Made by a program: the position numbers and the translations under genes | The notes under the pieces: model-generated | What the model was told of the DNA's origin: nothing | Seen by the model: the letters and a program-made list of their open reading frames with translations, nothing else | Database searches by the model: none | Assembly (NCBI GenBank): GCA_023512835.1 | Contig: CM042092.1 | Location: 24,873,543-24,937,542, forward strand | Length of the DNA: 64,000 nucleotides | Reading direction: 5' to 3' | Source of the DNA: Taxillus chinensis | Lineage: Eukaryota > Streptophyta > Magnoliopsida > Santalales > Loranthaceae | Shown here: in pieces, positions 26,901-36,516 of the stretch | Position numbering within the stretch: position 1 is the stretch's first letter | How the letters are laid out: every line of letters begins with the position of its first letter

Positions 26901-29900
26901 CCTGGACCGCCTGATCATCGCCCTCTATATCATCATCATCCACCACCGCCACCCGATCCATTTCTGAGGCCCCATGGCCCCCTCCGCCCGACCCTTATGC
27001 GCCTCCGCCACCATTTCCGCACTACCATCCGCCGCCAGGACTCCGCGGCCCCCGCCGCCTCCGCCAGGCCCTGATTTCTTCGGCCATCCGCCGCCTGGTC
27101 CGCCTGGACCTCACCACCCTTATCCTTAATAGTGTTTTACTATTCGTGTGTGCTGTGTGCATGTCGCTCCTGTGAAAAAGTGAATGCCTTCTCTCTACTA
27201 TTATATATGAGTTATTTGTTCAAGAAGAGCGTGGATATGGCCTTATGGGAGACGCAGAGATGCAGAATCATTGTTCTTGATATCTAGAGTACGTAGTAAG
27301 TACATATGTTTCTATAATATTGTCTGTGTTGTATTAGAATTACTCGAATAAGAAGGCGCCTTTTTATGGGAAATTTCCAGTCCATCGTGGTTCATTGGTC
27401 AAACAAAAAACTAGAAATGTGATATCTAGCTATCATCTGGTGTGAATAATAAAAAATTGGATTCTATGTGTTATGTTGCAGAACCAACATACAAAAACAA
27501 ACATGATATGGATAAGCACAGATATCAAAGACTGGAATAGACACAACTGCGACGTATTTTGAGCTACCAGTCTTGGAAGGGCCCGTCTCCAATAGCTTCA
27601 TGCACCTAACATGTTTAAATTCAAATGGTCGGTCAATGTCAATCATGGACCAAATGATATCATATCCGATTGTAGGTAGTGATATAAATATTCTATATTA
27701 AAATTTACCAAGAGGATGTGTTTTTTTTAAATAAATAATATTTAAAATTTTCTTACATATCAATTCAGATAAAATTGTAATACATCGGCAAACAACTAGG
27801 GATGACAGTGCAGCCCATTTGTTAAGGCAGAGTTCTTTTTTCTCCATCCCGTCTGTCGATGAGATAACAATGGCGATCAAGTATTGGCCACCTCGTTCCA
27901 ATCCGACATTTTAATAGATTTTTAATACTACGCTAAATGCCGTTGATCGCCCCGTCCAAGTGACCACCCGACCCGCTTGTACTCAGTGGTCTTTACCGCC
28001 GACTTTGAATTCATCGGGGCAGGTTGGAATACCCACTACTACAGGTCTTTACATTCGTTGCCATCCTCTGATTATTGTTTTACATAATTTGTTGGATTTA
28101 TTTCCCTTGGTTTATATTTATCAAAAGCCACATTTGGATTTAAGACCAAATCGTGATCCTTTTAAAACGATGGATATGTGTCTATCTAATTTAATAATAA
28201 TATATTTTTTAAATGCATTTTTTATAATTATTTTTAAAAATTATTTGAAATGATTTTATACTTTTAAATTTTAATTCAATTTTGTTTTGAAATCAAAATA
28301 ATTTGTTTTACTTTTTTCTATTTTATTATTTCATTTCATCAAATAAGATTTAAAAAAAAATTAAACTTAATTTAAAAAAATAAAGCTCTTTTGAAATACA
28401 TTATCTATCCAATCAAATAAAAATTATTTTTAAATTATAGATTTATCTGAGAGTTTCTAAATTCAAAAAATTAAAACTCATATTAAATATCGTAAACATT
28501 TGACCTATGTCTTCACAATTTATTGTTTATTGTAGTAAAATATTATTTTTAAATTTTAAAAAAATATTTTAAAATAATATATGTATAATATTATTAGGGA
28601 TGAAAATTAATCGTCATCGATATGCCGTTGCATCATTGATGGCAGAGGAGGAATCAGCCGTCGCCGATCTGCATCGATGCCATAGTTAATCTTGCCTCCT
28701 GATCCGTTGATGACCAGTGCCTCTGGTTTGCTTTTGCATCGATTTGCATTGATGACATTTCCTTTGTGTCGATGGTGTGTGAATCTCAACTCTGGTTTCA
28801 TTGATGGTGTTACCTCTAGTTCCCCAATCTAACCTCTGGTTCACCACTGCATTGTTTTGTGCCGCCTATAGTTTCCAATCGTCTCTGGTTCCTTTTTCGT
28901 CGAAGATGGACGTGTTGTAATGGGGCTAGTGGTGGATCTAGCATGCACTCTAAAAGCTACGTGGGGGAAGGTTGTCATGCCAAAAAGATTAAAACTATCG
29001 GCGGTGGATGAGATGGAGAAGGAAGACGAAATAAAAATTAAAATAATATATTTAGCCAGTCATGTTATAATAGTATAGAGCTTATTTTGGGTAAGTTTTA
29101 TAATCTTTAATTATTTGTAAATAAAATTGTATTTGTTGAGTGCTTTAATTATTTTGGCCAGTCATGTTTTATAATCTTTAATTATATGTGGTGCTTTACA
29201 ATCAATTTAAGTGTGTGTGTACACATATTAAGATAAATTGAAGTTTTTTTTTTTTTTTTTTTATGTCGGATATCACAATCCAGGTCAGTTGTCACACCTC
29301 AACCAGGGTAGAGTGGACCAACCCACACCACGACTAATCTTGGGATCACTCATTTCCCTACATAGGTGTTCGTATAGTCCGAAAAAATTCCTTCTCATGT
29401 GAACGATCACGCTCCTTAAAAAACTAATGAAACATTAATAGATTAGATATAACAATTTTTAATTGTCTTGAGTGATTATTGATGTGGTGATCAGCGATAT
29501 CTAGTATAGGTTACCACTAAATAACAAATGTGATATTGAAGGGAGTGTGAATTTGTAATATCGTATTAGAAAATATTATAAGATAGCGCAGTATTTGGAA
29601 TTTGTAGGTATCATTTTGTGATAGTAGTCGTGAATACAATTGTTTATTACAATTAGGTCCTATTTGGGGTATGGATGACCTATTGGCATTATTATAATTT
29701 TTAGTAGGAGTTAAGTTATCATATGGCAAATTTCAAGGAACCGAAACCAGGAACATGACTAATTTTCGTCAACAATTTTTGAATAACTATTTAAACAAAT
29801 ATAAAGCAGATATTTGTTTTTATAATTTGTTGGATTTATTTTCCCTTGATTTTTATAATTTATCAAAAAGCGTGTTTGTTGCAAGACCAAGTCATTGATC

Positions 29901-32900
29901 CTTTTAAAAGCGATGGATACGTCTATCTAATTTAATAATAATATTTTTAATGCATTATTTTATAATTATTTTTAAAAATTATTTCTAATGATTTTATACT
30001 TTTAAATTTTAATTAGTTTGTTTTGAAATCAAAATAATTTGTACACTTTTTCTATTTTATTATTTCATTTCATCAAATAAGATTTTTTTTTTTAAAAAAA
30101 TTGAACTTAATTTTTAAAAAATAAAACTCTTTTGAAATACATTCTCCGTCGATCGAATAAAAATTATTTTCAAATTATAATTATCTGAACTCTTCATAGA
30201 GTAGAATTCAAAAGATCAAAAATTCTATAATAAATATGCCCTTAGTTTATTTGACTCATAGTCTTCATGGTTTATTGATTATTGTAGTAAAATATTATTT
30301 TTTAAATTTTAAAAAAATATTTTAAAAAATATATGTATAATATTATTGGGGACGAAAATTGGCCGTCATTGATATGTTGTTTGCGTTGATGGTAGAGGAG
30401 GGAATGGTACACCGAAGGTTAGGGGGGTTGGTGACTAGCACCAATAGAGACTACACACGTGGGGTGTTATCTCGATTATCACGACCACTATCTGTTCATG
30501 TCACTGTCTTTCTCATACGTAAATCATGCGCAAATAAAATGACAGTTATACGAGACATCACGTCATAACCAGTATGCAAATACAGCTAATCCGTGGACCA
30601 TGTGCAGGGATACAATACATAAGCAATATAGCGGACAATAGTATCTCATACATCAAAAGTAGTAGGCACCTCCTCCTAGAAGAAAGTCCTGCTACTAGTC
30701 TCGGGTCACACTTGAAAAGGGTAAGCAAACAAGTAGGTGACCCTAAAATGCCTTTTAGTGGATCAAACCAAAATTTGGATTATCTTTGATGACCCTATGT
30801 AATTTGATTTGAGATCTTTGTGTTTCTTTGATCATTCAGAAGACGTCATATTTATTAATCCGAAGATACACTGCATTGAGAGTATCAAAGCTAAGGACGA
30901 GAATAAATAATCACGATCAGGACAAAAGTGAGTGTCGTCAAACACTTAGTAAATAGCAAGTCACCAATACATACGGAACATTCGTGCGGACTAAGAACTT
31001 AAGCTACGGATTACGGAATGTTGCTCTTAATATCTCAAACGGAATAAGTCGAGCTCGTACGGAGGTAAGAATCTTGGTACATGAAGGTCGCACAAAAGTA
31101 AAAAGAGTCGACACGGAGCTAATAAAATTAAATCTTCCACTCAAGTGAACTAAAGTAAGAAGACACGAGTAAGGCATCTGAGTCTTCCATACATACGAAT
31201 GAAATGCGATGCGGAATAAGGACCAGGAATCTTGACCATACGGAGTAAGGAATCGGACCACTCACTCGTGCGGAGTAAGGGATGTGCTGAGTACGGAGTA
31301 AGCCATCCGATCCTTTAGACTCGCACGGAGTAAGGAACTTACATACGGGTAAGGAACTTACATATAGATGAGAGAGCGCTGATACGGAATAAGCACTCCG
31401 ACCTTCTCGTTCACACGGAGTAAGGAAGCGGCGATATGGAATAAGCACTCGGAGACGCTTCATTCACACCGAGTAAGGAAACGGCCGGCCACCCGGACTA
31501 AGAGTTCGATGCCAATAAGATACAGGGTAAGCAACCAGCGACATGGAGTAAAGTTCCAAGCTTCATTAGCAACGGAGTAGAAGAAAATTACAACTGGACC
31601 AGAAGATCTTTATGACTCACAGCGTTTAAAGTTATCAAGCTCAGTGGTGTTCCAATGTAAGACAAACTGCGTTGAGAACTGAAAGAATCTTACACGTGGA
31701 TCACCCGGATATGTGGACACAACTTTAATTATACTTAGGAACTCACAAAGCGCATACTCTTCAAGCCCAAGATCTTGTGACTCCATGGCTCTGACGGTGG
31801 CGGAATTATAGAGGAATAGTTCAGTCTTTGAAAAACAGCGTTCCAGAAACTACAAGTTCCAAGGTTGTCTCTTAGGAATGTTTGTATAAATATTCATACT
31901 TATACATTTAAAAGAAAGTGAGTGGCTTGAGCACTGAATCAACCACAATATATACACAAGCGTTCAAAGAGAATATAGGCTAGTGTGTGAATCCTTTGTA
32001 AACGAGTGTAAAAAGAGTATTGCTTATTTTATTTTATAAAACAAAATACTTTATATACGGATTTATCTTAATTGATTCTATCATTTAACTAGATTAGTGT
32101 TGTGTCATAGAGAATCAAAAAGTTTGATAAGAGCCTATTCACCCCTCTGGGCTCAAGGGACCATCGAAGTGGTATCGAGCAAGTTATTTATTCTAGCGTG
32201 AGATCCTCTTTCGATCTCGGCAATGGCCAGAAGAAAGTGGCCATGCTGTTAACACTCGCCTTAACTCCTAAGGTGCACAGAGCCCATCCCGAATCGAAAC
32301 GACGGTAGAAAATGTCGAGCCACCTCGACATAACTGCAACTCCTCAACCAAGTTACGGTTTCCACTCGACAAAACCGCCCAAATTCACACTGAGCTTTTC
32401 TCGATTGGAAAGCTCACATGAAAGAATGTTTATGGTTTACCATGATCATCTCATGTGGACTGTCTTCATCGGGAAATTCCAGTCTGACTGTTCTCCCGGA
32501 GAACATTGTGTTGAAGGCCAAAGACGGATCTTTGAACTTTACAGCGATAAAAGAGCACGGCGATGCGCTTTTTCTTATATCTATTTACACTTGTCAAAAA
32601 TATAGTAATAAAATTTTTTTCCATAAATTTAAATCTACATTTTTAAAATTTTATGATTACTTGTAAAAATATTAATTTATCATTCTATTTTATATTATTA
32701 AATAAAAATTAAATTTATCTTAATGTAATAATATAAATTTACATAAAGGTTTAAATTTATTTAAAATTTGGCATTGTAAATTAATAAAATAAATAAATAA
32801 AGGTTTTATTGTTAATGTGTTGTTATTTAAGAATTGATTAGATATACATAATTTATCATCAAAAGACTTAAGACTCAACCTCAACTACAATTTACTTAAT

Positions 32901-35052
32901 GACATAATAACATTTCTCGAATCAATTGAGACATTTTTCACTCTTAAAGAGCATTTTCATGTTTCAATTTTTAAAAAATCGAACTTGAACCGTGAACTCA
33001 TATCCTAAATCGGCCACTGTAGTGAGGGAATATCTCAATCAGTCAAAGTCTACCTCTGTGATGTTGGCCTTGACACCAGCCCGGTCAACCCATATAGGGA
33101 GGGACATCATCTAAGCCTGGCCCGCCAATAAAGACAGGACTCAGCTTCCGACTGTTGAAGCAGCTTTTACGGAAAGTACGGTTACGGAGTCCTCCACACC
33201 ATCCAAATATGGATGGACATACTCAAGCTTGAAGGAGAGCTCATCCTGAAGAATATACAAACACAAACATTCTTAAGATTTAAAGTTTCACAAGGCAAGC
33301 ATGTAATAAACCCCAACATAACATAAAGAGAGAAGAGAATTGAATGAGGCAACTTTACCTGAGGATTGGAGGAAGTTACTAGTGGTCACAGAACCGAGGA
33401 CAGATCTATTTAGACCTTGATGTTCCTATGTTCAAAAGAAACAGACCCTCCAGGCTGACTGAAGCCTCCAAAAATTGTGCATGCATCGAACAATATCCAG
33501 TTAGAACTTATTTATGTAGAGCCCAAGAACATGGCATACAGACAGCATCAAAAATATGATTACCAGTGTCGGACGCCCACCGCGCCCGGGTACTATACTC
33601 CACCCCGTACTAACTTCAGCTGTCTTTTGCTCCAGCTCTTTAAGCTTAATTTCAACTATAATGCCTCCTTCATTCTTCTCGTCAGGTCTGAGGTTCACTT
33701 CGATGTTAGAGAACAGTGCTAAGGCGTTAATATTTCTCAGAGCTTGCTTTCCAGCTTCTATATTAAAAACATGGCCTCTTGCAAGCTGAAAATGCAATTC
33801 AGACACCAGCATACACACCGTTAAAGAGAGACAACCCCAGAACCTAGAAATTGACATAATCAATCAAGCACATGAAACAAAAACAAAGCCATGTGTTTAT
33901 GTATGCACGCACGCACGAACCTGCTTGGGCAATTCTCTTCTAACGACAGCGAGTTCAGTGTTACCCTCAACGAGATTGCCAAGTTTATCCAGAAACTGAA
34001 TATCCACCGGCTGCGTAATGTCGCCTTCAACAATCTCACAAACAACCTCCTTGGTGTTCAAATTACCGAAATTAACGACCTGCGCGCACGCATACCCTTC
34101 ATCGTGGTACCACTGCTGAACCCTGTCCCTGATCTTCTGCAACAACCTGGCGGTCACCGTGCCCTGCTCCCTCAGCATTTGCAACACCTCCTGGTGGACA
34201 GGGTCAGACAGAAGACATGGCCTGGACCTCTCGATCCTCCTCCGGTAATCCTTCTCCTGAATCCTCATGTACTCGATGGTCTCCTTCTCGGTCATGTCGG
34301 GGTCCATCTCAATGGGCTTGGATTGGGGCATCATTCCGACATTGATACACCTGAACCTGTCGGCCGACTGCCACGTGCTCTCGGCGAAGGAGATGGTGAG
34401 GGCCAGGTTCCGTTGGGGAGGGTCCTCCCATCGAGATCCACCTTCTCGAACATCCCGCTGTTGGCGAGGTTCTCCAGCTCCTTCTGGAGCTGGGCCTTAG
34501 TGTACACGCCACCGGCGCAGAGCGACACCATGTCGAAGAAGGAGTCGTCGCTGCCGACGTTCGACCGCCTCCGACGGTCGAAGAAGAGGATTTCGGAGAC
34601 CTTGTACTTCTTGAACCCGCTGAGCTTGGCGAGCTGGACGACAAGGTTGGCCGGGAGGCCGTGCGGGTCCCAATCCTGCGACTGGGTTTCATCGTCCTTG
34701 GCGGCGGCAAACCACCACTTGGACCATGACGGAAACTCGCCTCCTCCACCTCCACCTCCTCCTCCTCCTCCGCCTCCGCCGTCGGGTCCGGATCCGGAAC
34801 CTCCACCTAAGTAGGATCCTAGGAGAGGAGAGGGGAGAGGGGAGATGTGGAGGAGGACGGCGGTGGTAGCGGAGAGGGCTAGGGTTTTAGCAAGGAGGAG
34901 AAGCGGGGGAGGGGGCGATTGGAGGAGGGTTCAGGATTTCGAGGCGAAAGGTCGCATTTGATAGCGGTGTTGGCGGCGGCGGCGGATGCAATCGTGCGCC
35001 GGGGACGACCGAGTGGAGTAAGGAGGTGGCCTGGAGCGCCGATTGACGACAT
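10876..35052 (-). CDS. OEP80: OEP80 / TOC75-V-type chloroplast outer-envelope Omp85 protein, whole seven-exon gene model
   Basis: OEP80 is an Omp85 (BamA/Sam50) family protein of the chloroplast outer envelope, needed for biogenesis of beta-barrel proteins. Proposed minus-strand exons: 35,052-33,921; 33,785-33,564; 33,465-33,361; 33,245-33,054; 12,533-12,288; 11,831-11,577; 11,115-10,876. Every junction has GT-AG sites, and the phase-0 junctions I could test join known OEP80 text (for example ANITE to NFTRQSKF). Order: transit-peptide-like N-terminus, Gly-rich linker, POTRA repeats, then a 16-strand-type barrel with a VRGY motif. About 795 residues is somewhat longer than the roughly 730 I recall for the Arabidopsis protein. 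Intron 4 (33,053-12,534) is 20.5 kb and contains the right palindrome arm and other repeats. Exons 1, 3 and 4 each contain one-base frame breaks and exons 2 and 5-7 contain none. It is therefore either functional with consensus errors or a broken allele. Confidence 0.8.
12391..13071. other. Spacer (loop) between the two palindrome arms
   Basis: This 681-bp stretch has no mirrored partner. It contains the 5' part of OEP80 exon 5 (up to 12,533) and then AT-rich intron sequence with no gene. The inverted repeat therefore breaks inside exon 5. A spacer this long is not expected from the simplest missed-adapter read, which would give abutting arms. Confidence 0.8.
13072..14560 (+). pseudogene. Antisense partial copy of OEP80 exons 5-7 in the right arm
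   Basis: Partial exon 5 (13,072-13,170), exon 6 (13,622-13,875) and exon 7 (14,325-14,560) appear on the plus strand, opposite to the gene in whose intron they sit. Splice-site bases are still present, but each copy is out of frame through small indels: a lost base in the exon-5 copy near 13,113, several in the exon-6 copy near 13,645-13,665 and 13,685-13,700, and one in the exon-7 copy near 14,401. The 5' part of exon 5 is missing because the repeat starts inside it. It cannot make protein. Confidence 0.9.
13373..13392. repeat. Short (CT)n tract, mirror of the intron-5 GA tract
   Basis: A dinucleotide run mirroring about 12,067-12,085 in OEP80 intron 5, confirming that the palindrome includes introns and did not come from a processed cDNA. 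Confidence 0.8.
17463..17520. repeat. (CT)n microsatellite, right-arm mirror of the second GA tract
   Basis: A CT tract of about 58 bp at the mirrored position of 7,880-7,942. Confidence 0.9.
17877..17939. repeat. (CT)n microsatellite, right-arm mirror of the first GA tract
   Basis: A CT tract of about 63 bp with one TTT interruption, mirroring 7,442-7,508. Flanking GC-rich DNA shows the same order as the left arm, reversed. Confidence 0.88.
22636..24870 (-). pseudogene. FAR1-related (FRS) pseudogene, right-arm copy
   Basis: Mirror image of the left-arm FRS pseudogene. Recognisable pieces on the minus strand are the C-terminal zinc-knuckle end (about 22,636-22,800), the SWIM region (about 23,110-23,200), the transposase region (about 23,780-24,060) and the FAR1 domain (about 24,370-24,720). 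It is broken much more often than the left copy, by many small indels, and the N-terminal acidic segment near 24,700-24,850 is badly scrambled. It cannot encode a protein as written. Confidence 0.75.
25236..26808. other. Intron DNA outside the palindrome, no supported gene
   Basis: From 25,250 to 25,740 it is unusually CpG-rich with many GTCG/CGTCGA words. A 130-codon minus-strand ORF there (25,406-25,798) has biased composition and no recognisable domain. From 25,800 to 26,560 it is very AT-rich with repeated ATAAATATTTATA words. A TATATATT box lies near 26,760, upstream of the next ORF. Confidence 0.45.
26809..27129 (+). pseudogene. Small His/Pro-rich protein ORF with shifted frames
   Basis: The ATG at 26,809 opens MSHGHHHHPPPPGPP in one frame. 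PPPGPDFFGHLPPPGPPDH follows in a second frame from 26,862. DPYAPPPPFPHYHPPPG follows in a third near 26,990. The last part (GPDFFGHPPPGPPGPHHPYP, ending TAA at 27,127) is back in the first. The repeated GPDFFGH unit and uniform His/Pro composition show one original reading frame of about 105 residues, broken by about three small indels in C/G runs. Function unknown; such short proline/histidine-rich proteins are common in plants. It lies within OEP80 intron 4 on the opposite strand. It may be a real small gene damaged only by consensus errors. Confidence 0.6.
27130..28069. other. Intron DNA; possible hAT-type transposon end near 27,803
   Basis: No gene seen. TAGGGATGACAGTGCAGCCC at about 27,799-27,818 followed by GCCCCGTCC- and GACCCG-type words resembles the start of nonautonomous hAT elements (TAGGGATG...). 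A matching far end and 8-bp duplication were not found. Confidence 0.35.
28070..28655. repeat. AT-rich direct repeat, copy A
   Basis: About 590 bp, matching copy B at about 29,808-30,405 in the same orientation. Shared landmarks: TTGTTGGATTTATTT, GATCCTTTTAAAA(G)CGATGGATA, ATTATTTTTAAAAATTATTT, ATATGTATAATATTATT and GGYAGAGGAGG. The offset is about 1,740 bp and the copies differ by roughly a tenth. No TG/CA ends. Confidence 0.8.
28656..29807. other. DNA between the two AT-rich direct repeats, no gene
   Basis: No supported gene. There is a poly-T run near 29,245-29,262, followed by a higher-complexity block (about 29,270-29,400) of unknown origin that looks like a TE remnant. Confidence 0.4.
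29808..30405. repeat. AT-rich direct repeat, copy B
   Basis: Second copy of the segment at 28,070-28,655. After about 30,405 the two diverge (ACCGAAGG... versus CAGCCG...). Confidence 0.8.
30900..32168 (+). mobile_element. Remnant of a copia-type LTR with internal CGGAGTAAG repeats
   Basis: The stretch ends with CACCCCTCTGGGCTCAAGGG and ACCATCGA just before a primer-binding-site-like sequence, as copia LTRs of plants do. Between about 31,000 and 31,570 it is built from many degenerate copies of (A)CGGAGTAAGGAA, spaced about 20-45 bp apart. The 5' edge of the LTR could not be fixed; 30,900 is a guess. Confidence 0.5.
32169..32183 (+). promoter_or_regulatory. Primer binding site (initiator Met-tRNA type), degraded
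   Basis: GTGGTATCGAGCAAG matches the usual plant retrotransposon TGGTATCAGAGC site with one base lost. It lies directly after the LTR-like end and before the gag-like region. Confidence 0.55.
32224..32605 (+). pseudogene. Truncated copia gag N-terminus
   Basis: The ATG near 32,224 opens MARRKWPC and frames break at once. Downstream, in the frame covering about 32,403-32,560, DWKAHMKECLWF matches the WKxxMK signature near the start of copia Gag proteins, and LPENIVLKAKDGSLNF follows. No protease, integrase or RT follows, so the element is cut off by about 32,605. It sits inside OEP80 intron 4. Confidence 0.55.
32606..33053. other. AT-rich start of OEP80 intron 4
   Basis: No gene. The region adjoins the 5' splice site of intron 4 (GTAGAC just below 33,054). 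Confidence 0.6.
33054..35052 (-). CDS. OEP80: OEP80 exons 1-4: transit peptide, Gly-rich linker, POTRA domains, start of the barrel (frame broken)
   Basis: ATG at 35,052 opens MSSIGAPGHLL..., rich in Ser/Ala/Arg and poor in acids like a chloroplast transit peptide. A poly-Gly linker follows (about 34,740-34,800). POTRA-like sequence includes KYKVSEILFFDRRRR, GVYTKAQLQKELENLANSG and DPDMTEKETIEYMRIQEKDY. Exon 2 carries HVFNIEAGKQALRNINAL and GRGGRPTL. Single-base frame breaks are seen near 34,885 (A run), 34,406, 33,457, 33,415, 33,367, 33,186 and 33,097. Each changes frame exactly where conserved text continues in another frame. The long POTRA stretch (33,921 to about 34,400) and exon 2 are clean. 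Confidence 0.85.
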
Positions 35053-35727
35053 TCGAGTTGGTGAGGGAAAGGGAAAGGGAGGTGAGCCGAAGAGAAAGAA
35101 AACCCTGATCCCTCCGCCGCCCTGCCCAGCTGCCCTCTCTCTGACCAAACCGTGAGAGAGATCAGAGATGATGAGATCAGTGTGAGGCCTACTCCGATTG
35201 CTATTTTAAGCTTCACTTTCACTCACCTTTTTTACCATCACTGCCCAAATTTTATTCCATAATTCATGTGCTTGCGCCGCAAATGGCAGAGCCGTCCAGG
35301 CCCTTACAACCATTTCAGAAATTCATTAATCCAATGGAATACGATTAATTGATATGATCAAAATTCATATAGTTATATTTGAGATGATCAAAATTCACCT
35401 GATATGACATTTTATTTTTAAGATGTTTTTATTTCTTCTTACTTTTATTTATTTATATTCTAATTGTGTAGATTACTTTTATTATGTTTATACGACTCTT
35501 AAACCATGTAAACCTCAATATATGAATTTGAGTATCAAAAGACATATAATTTTGATTAATTTTTTAATTTATTTTAATAACAAATGTTTTACATGAGAAA
35601 TTACAAGTATTATAATATTTGAATAATATTCAAACATAATTCTAATCTTTCAAATAAATTTTTAAATCGAATTTAATATAGTAACATTGAGATTCAATTT
35701 AAATATAGGAATTATGGATATATAAGT
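35053..35727. other. OEP80 5' flank
   Basis: The ATG at 35,052 is the last in-frame start I can support; ORFs reaching 35,148 or 35,222 could extend the 5' end. From 35,270 to 35,727 it is AT-rich with no gene. The Tat/Ogre-like element starts at 35,728, so the promoter is confined to under 700 bp unless it reads through the LTR. Confidence 0.5.
35723..35727. repeat. 5-bp target-site duplication, left copy (TAAGT)
   Basis: Identical to 50,441-50,445, immediately outside the TG...CA ends of the element. Confidence 0.88.
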
Positions 35728-36471
35728 TGTTGGACCCCTTTTGTCCGGTTGGACATACACATTCATTTTTTGCTTTAGACTTTTTTTTTGTTTGTTAACC
35801 ATTTTATACAATTAAAGAGACGTGATCGTTGATTCAAAAGGCCAATTTCAATGACTTTTTTAAAAAGGTTTTCAAATGCCAAAATCTAATTTCAAGTGAT
35901 AGAGAATCAAATTTGAAGATCAATACCTTTGATCGCGCTCCATTTAAGGGTCAAACGAGGAAGTTATGGTCAATAAAGATTTAATCGCTTAACCTGGCGG
36001 GCAAATAACACTCAACCTTTAAAACGACACTCCATATCAATGTCACTAACCTCATTTTATTAATCCTCTCATCATTCTCGAGAATTTCAACGTATATATT
36101 GCATATATTAACTCAGAACTTATTTTTGAAAAAATAAAAAAATACTTTTTCGTAATAAATCAATTTAAGGACGTGTAGTACAATTTTGGAACAAAAATAA
36201 ACTCATTTTCAAGAAGAAAGGATACGGGGTTGCTCGAAGTGACACCCCGAATCCAAAAATTTTTTTTTCACATTTTATTGGAAATCAAATTATTTTACCG
36301 ATCCCAAAAACTCAAAATATCAGTTAAAGATTACAAAATGAAGCAACAACAATTCATCTTTCTCTTTTCTTTTTTTTTTCCCCGCCTAACCTAGCCCACA
36401 AGCACCTATTTATTAGTTTTAAAAAATAAAAATAAAAACAAAAAAAATAAAAATAAAAATAAAACGCGGTC

Positions 36472-36516
<45 letters not shown>

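Noticed and set aside
28070..30405. The AT-rich direct repeats considered as LTRs of a small retrotransposon
   Set aside because: No TG...CA ends, no primer site after copy A, no purine tract before copy B, and no target duplication.
34309..34806. 165-codon minus-strand ORF overlapping OEP80 exon 1
   Set aside because: It is a shifted frame of exon 1; the conserved OEP80 sequence is in the other frames.
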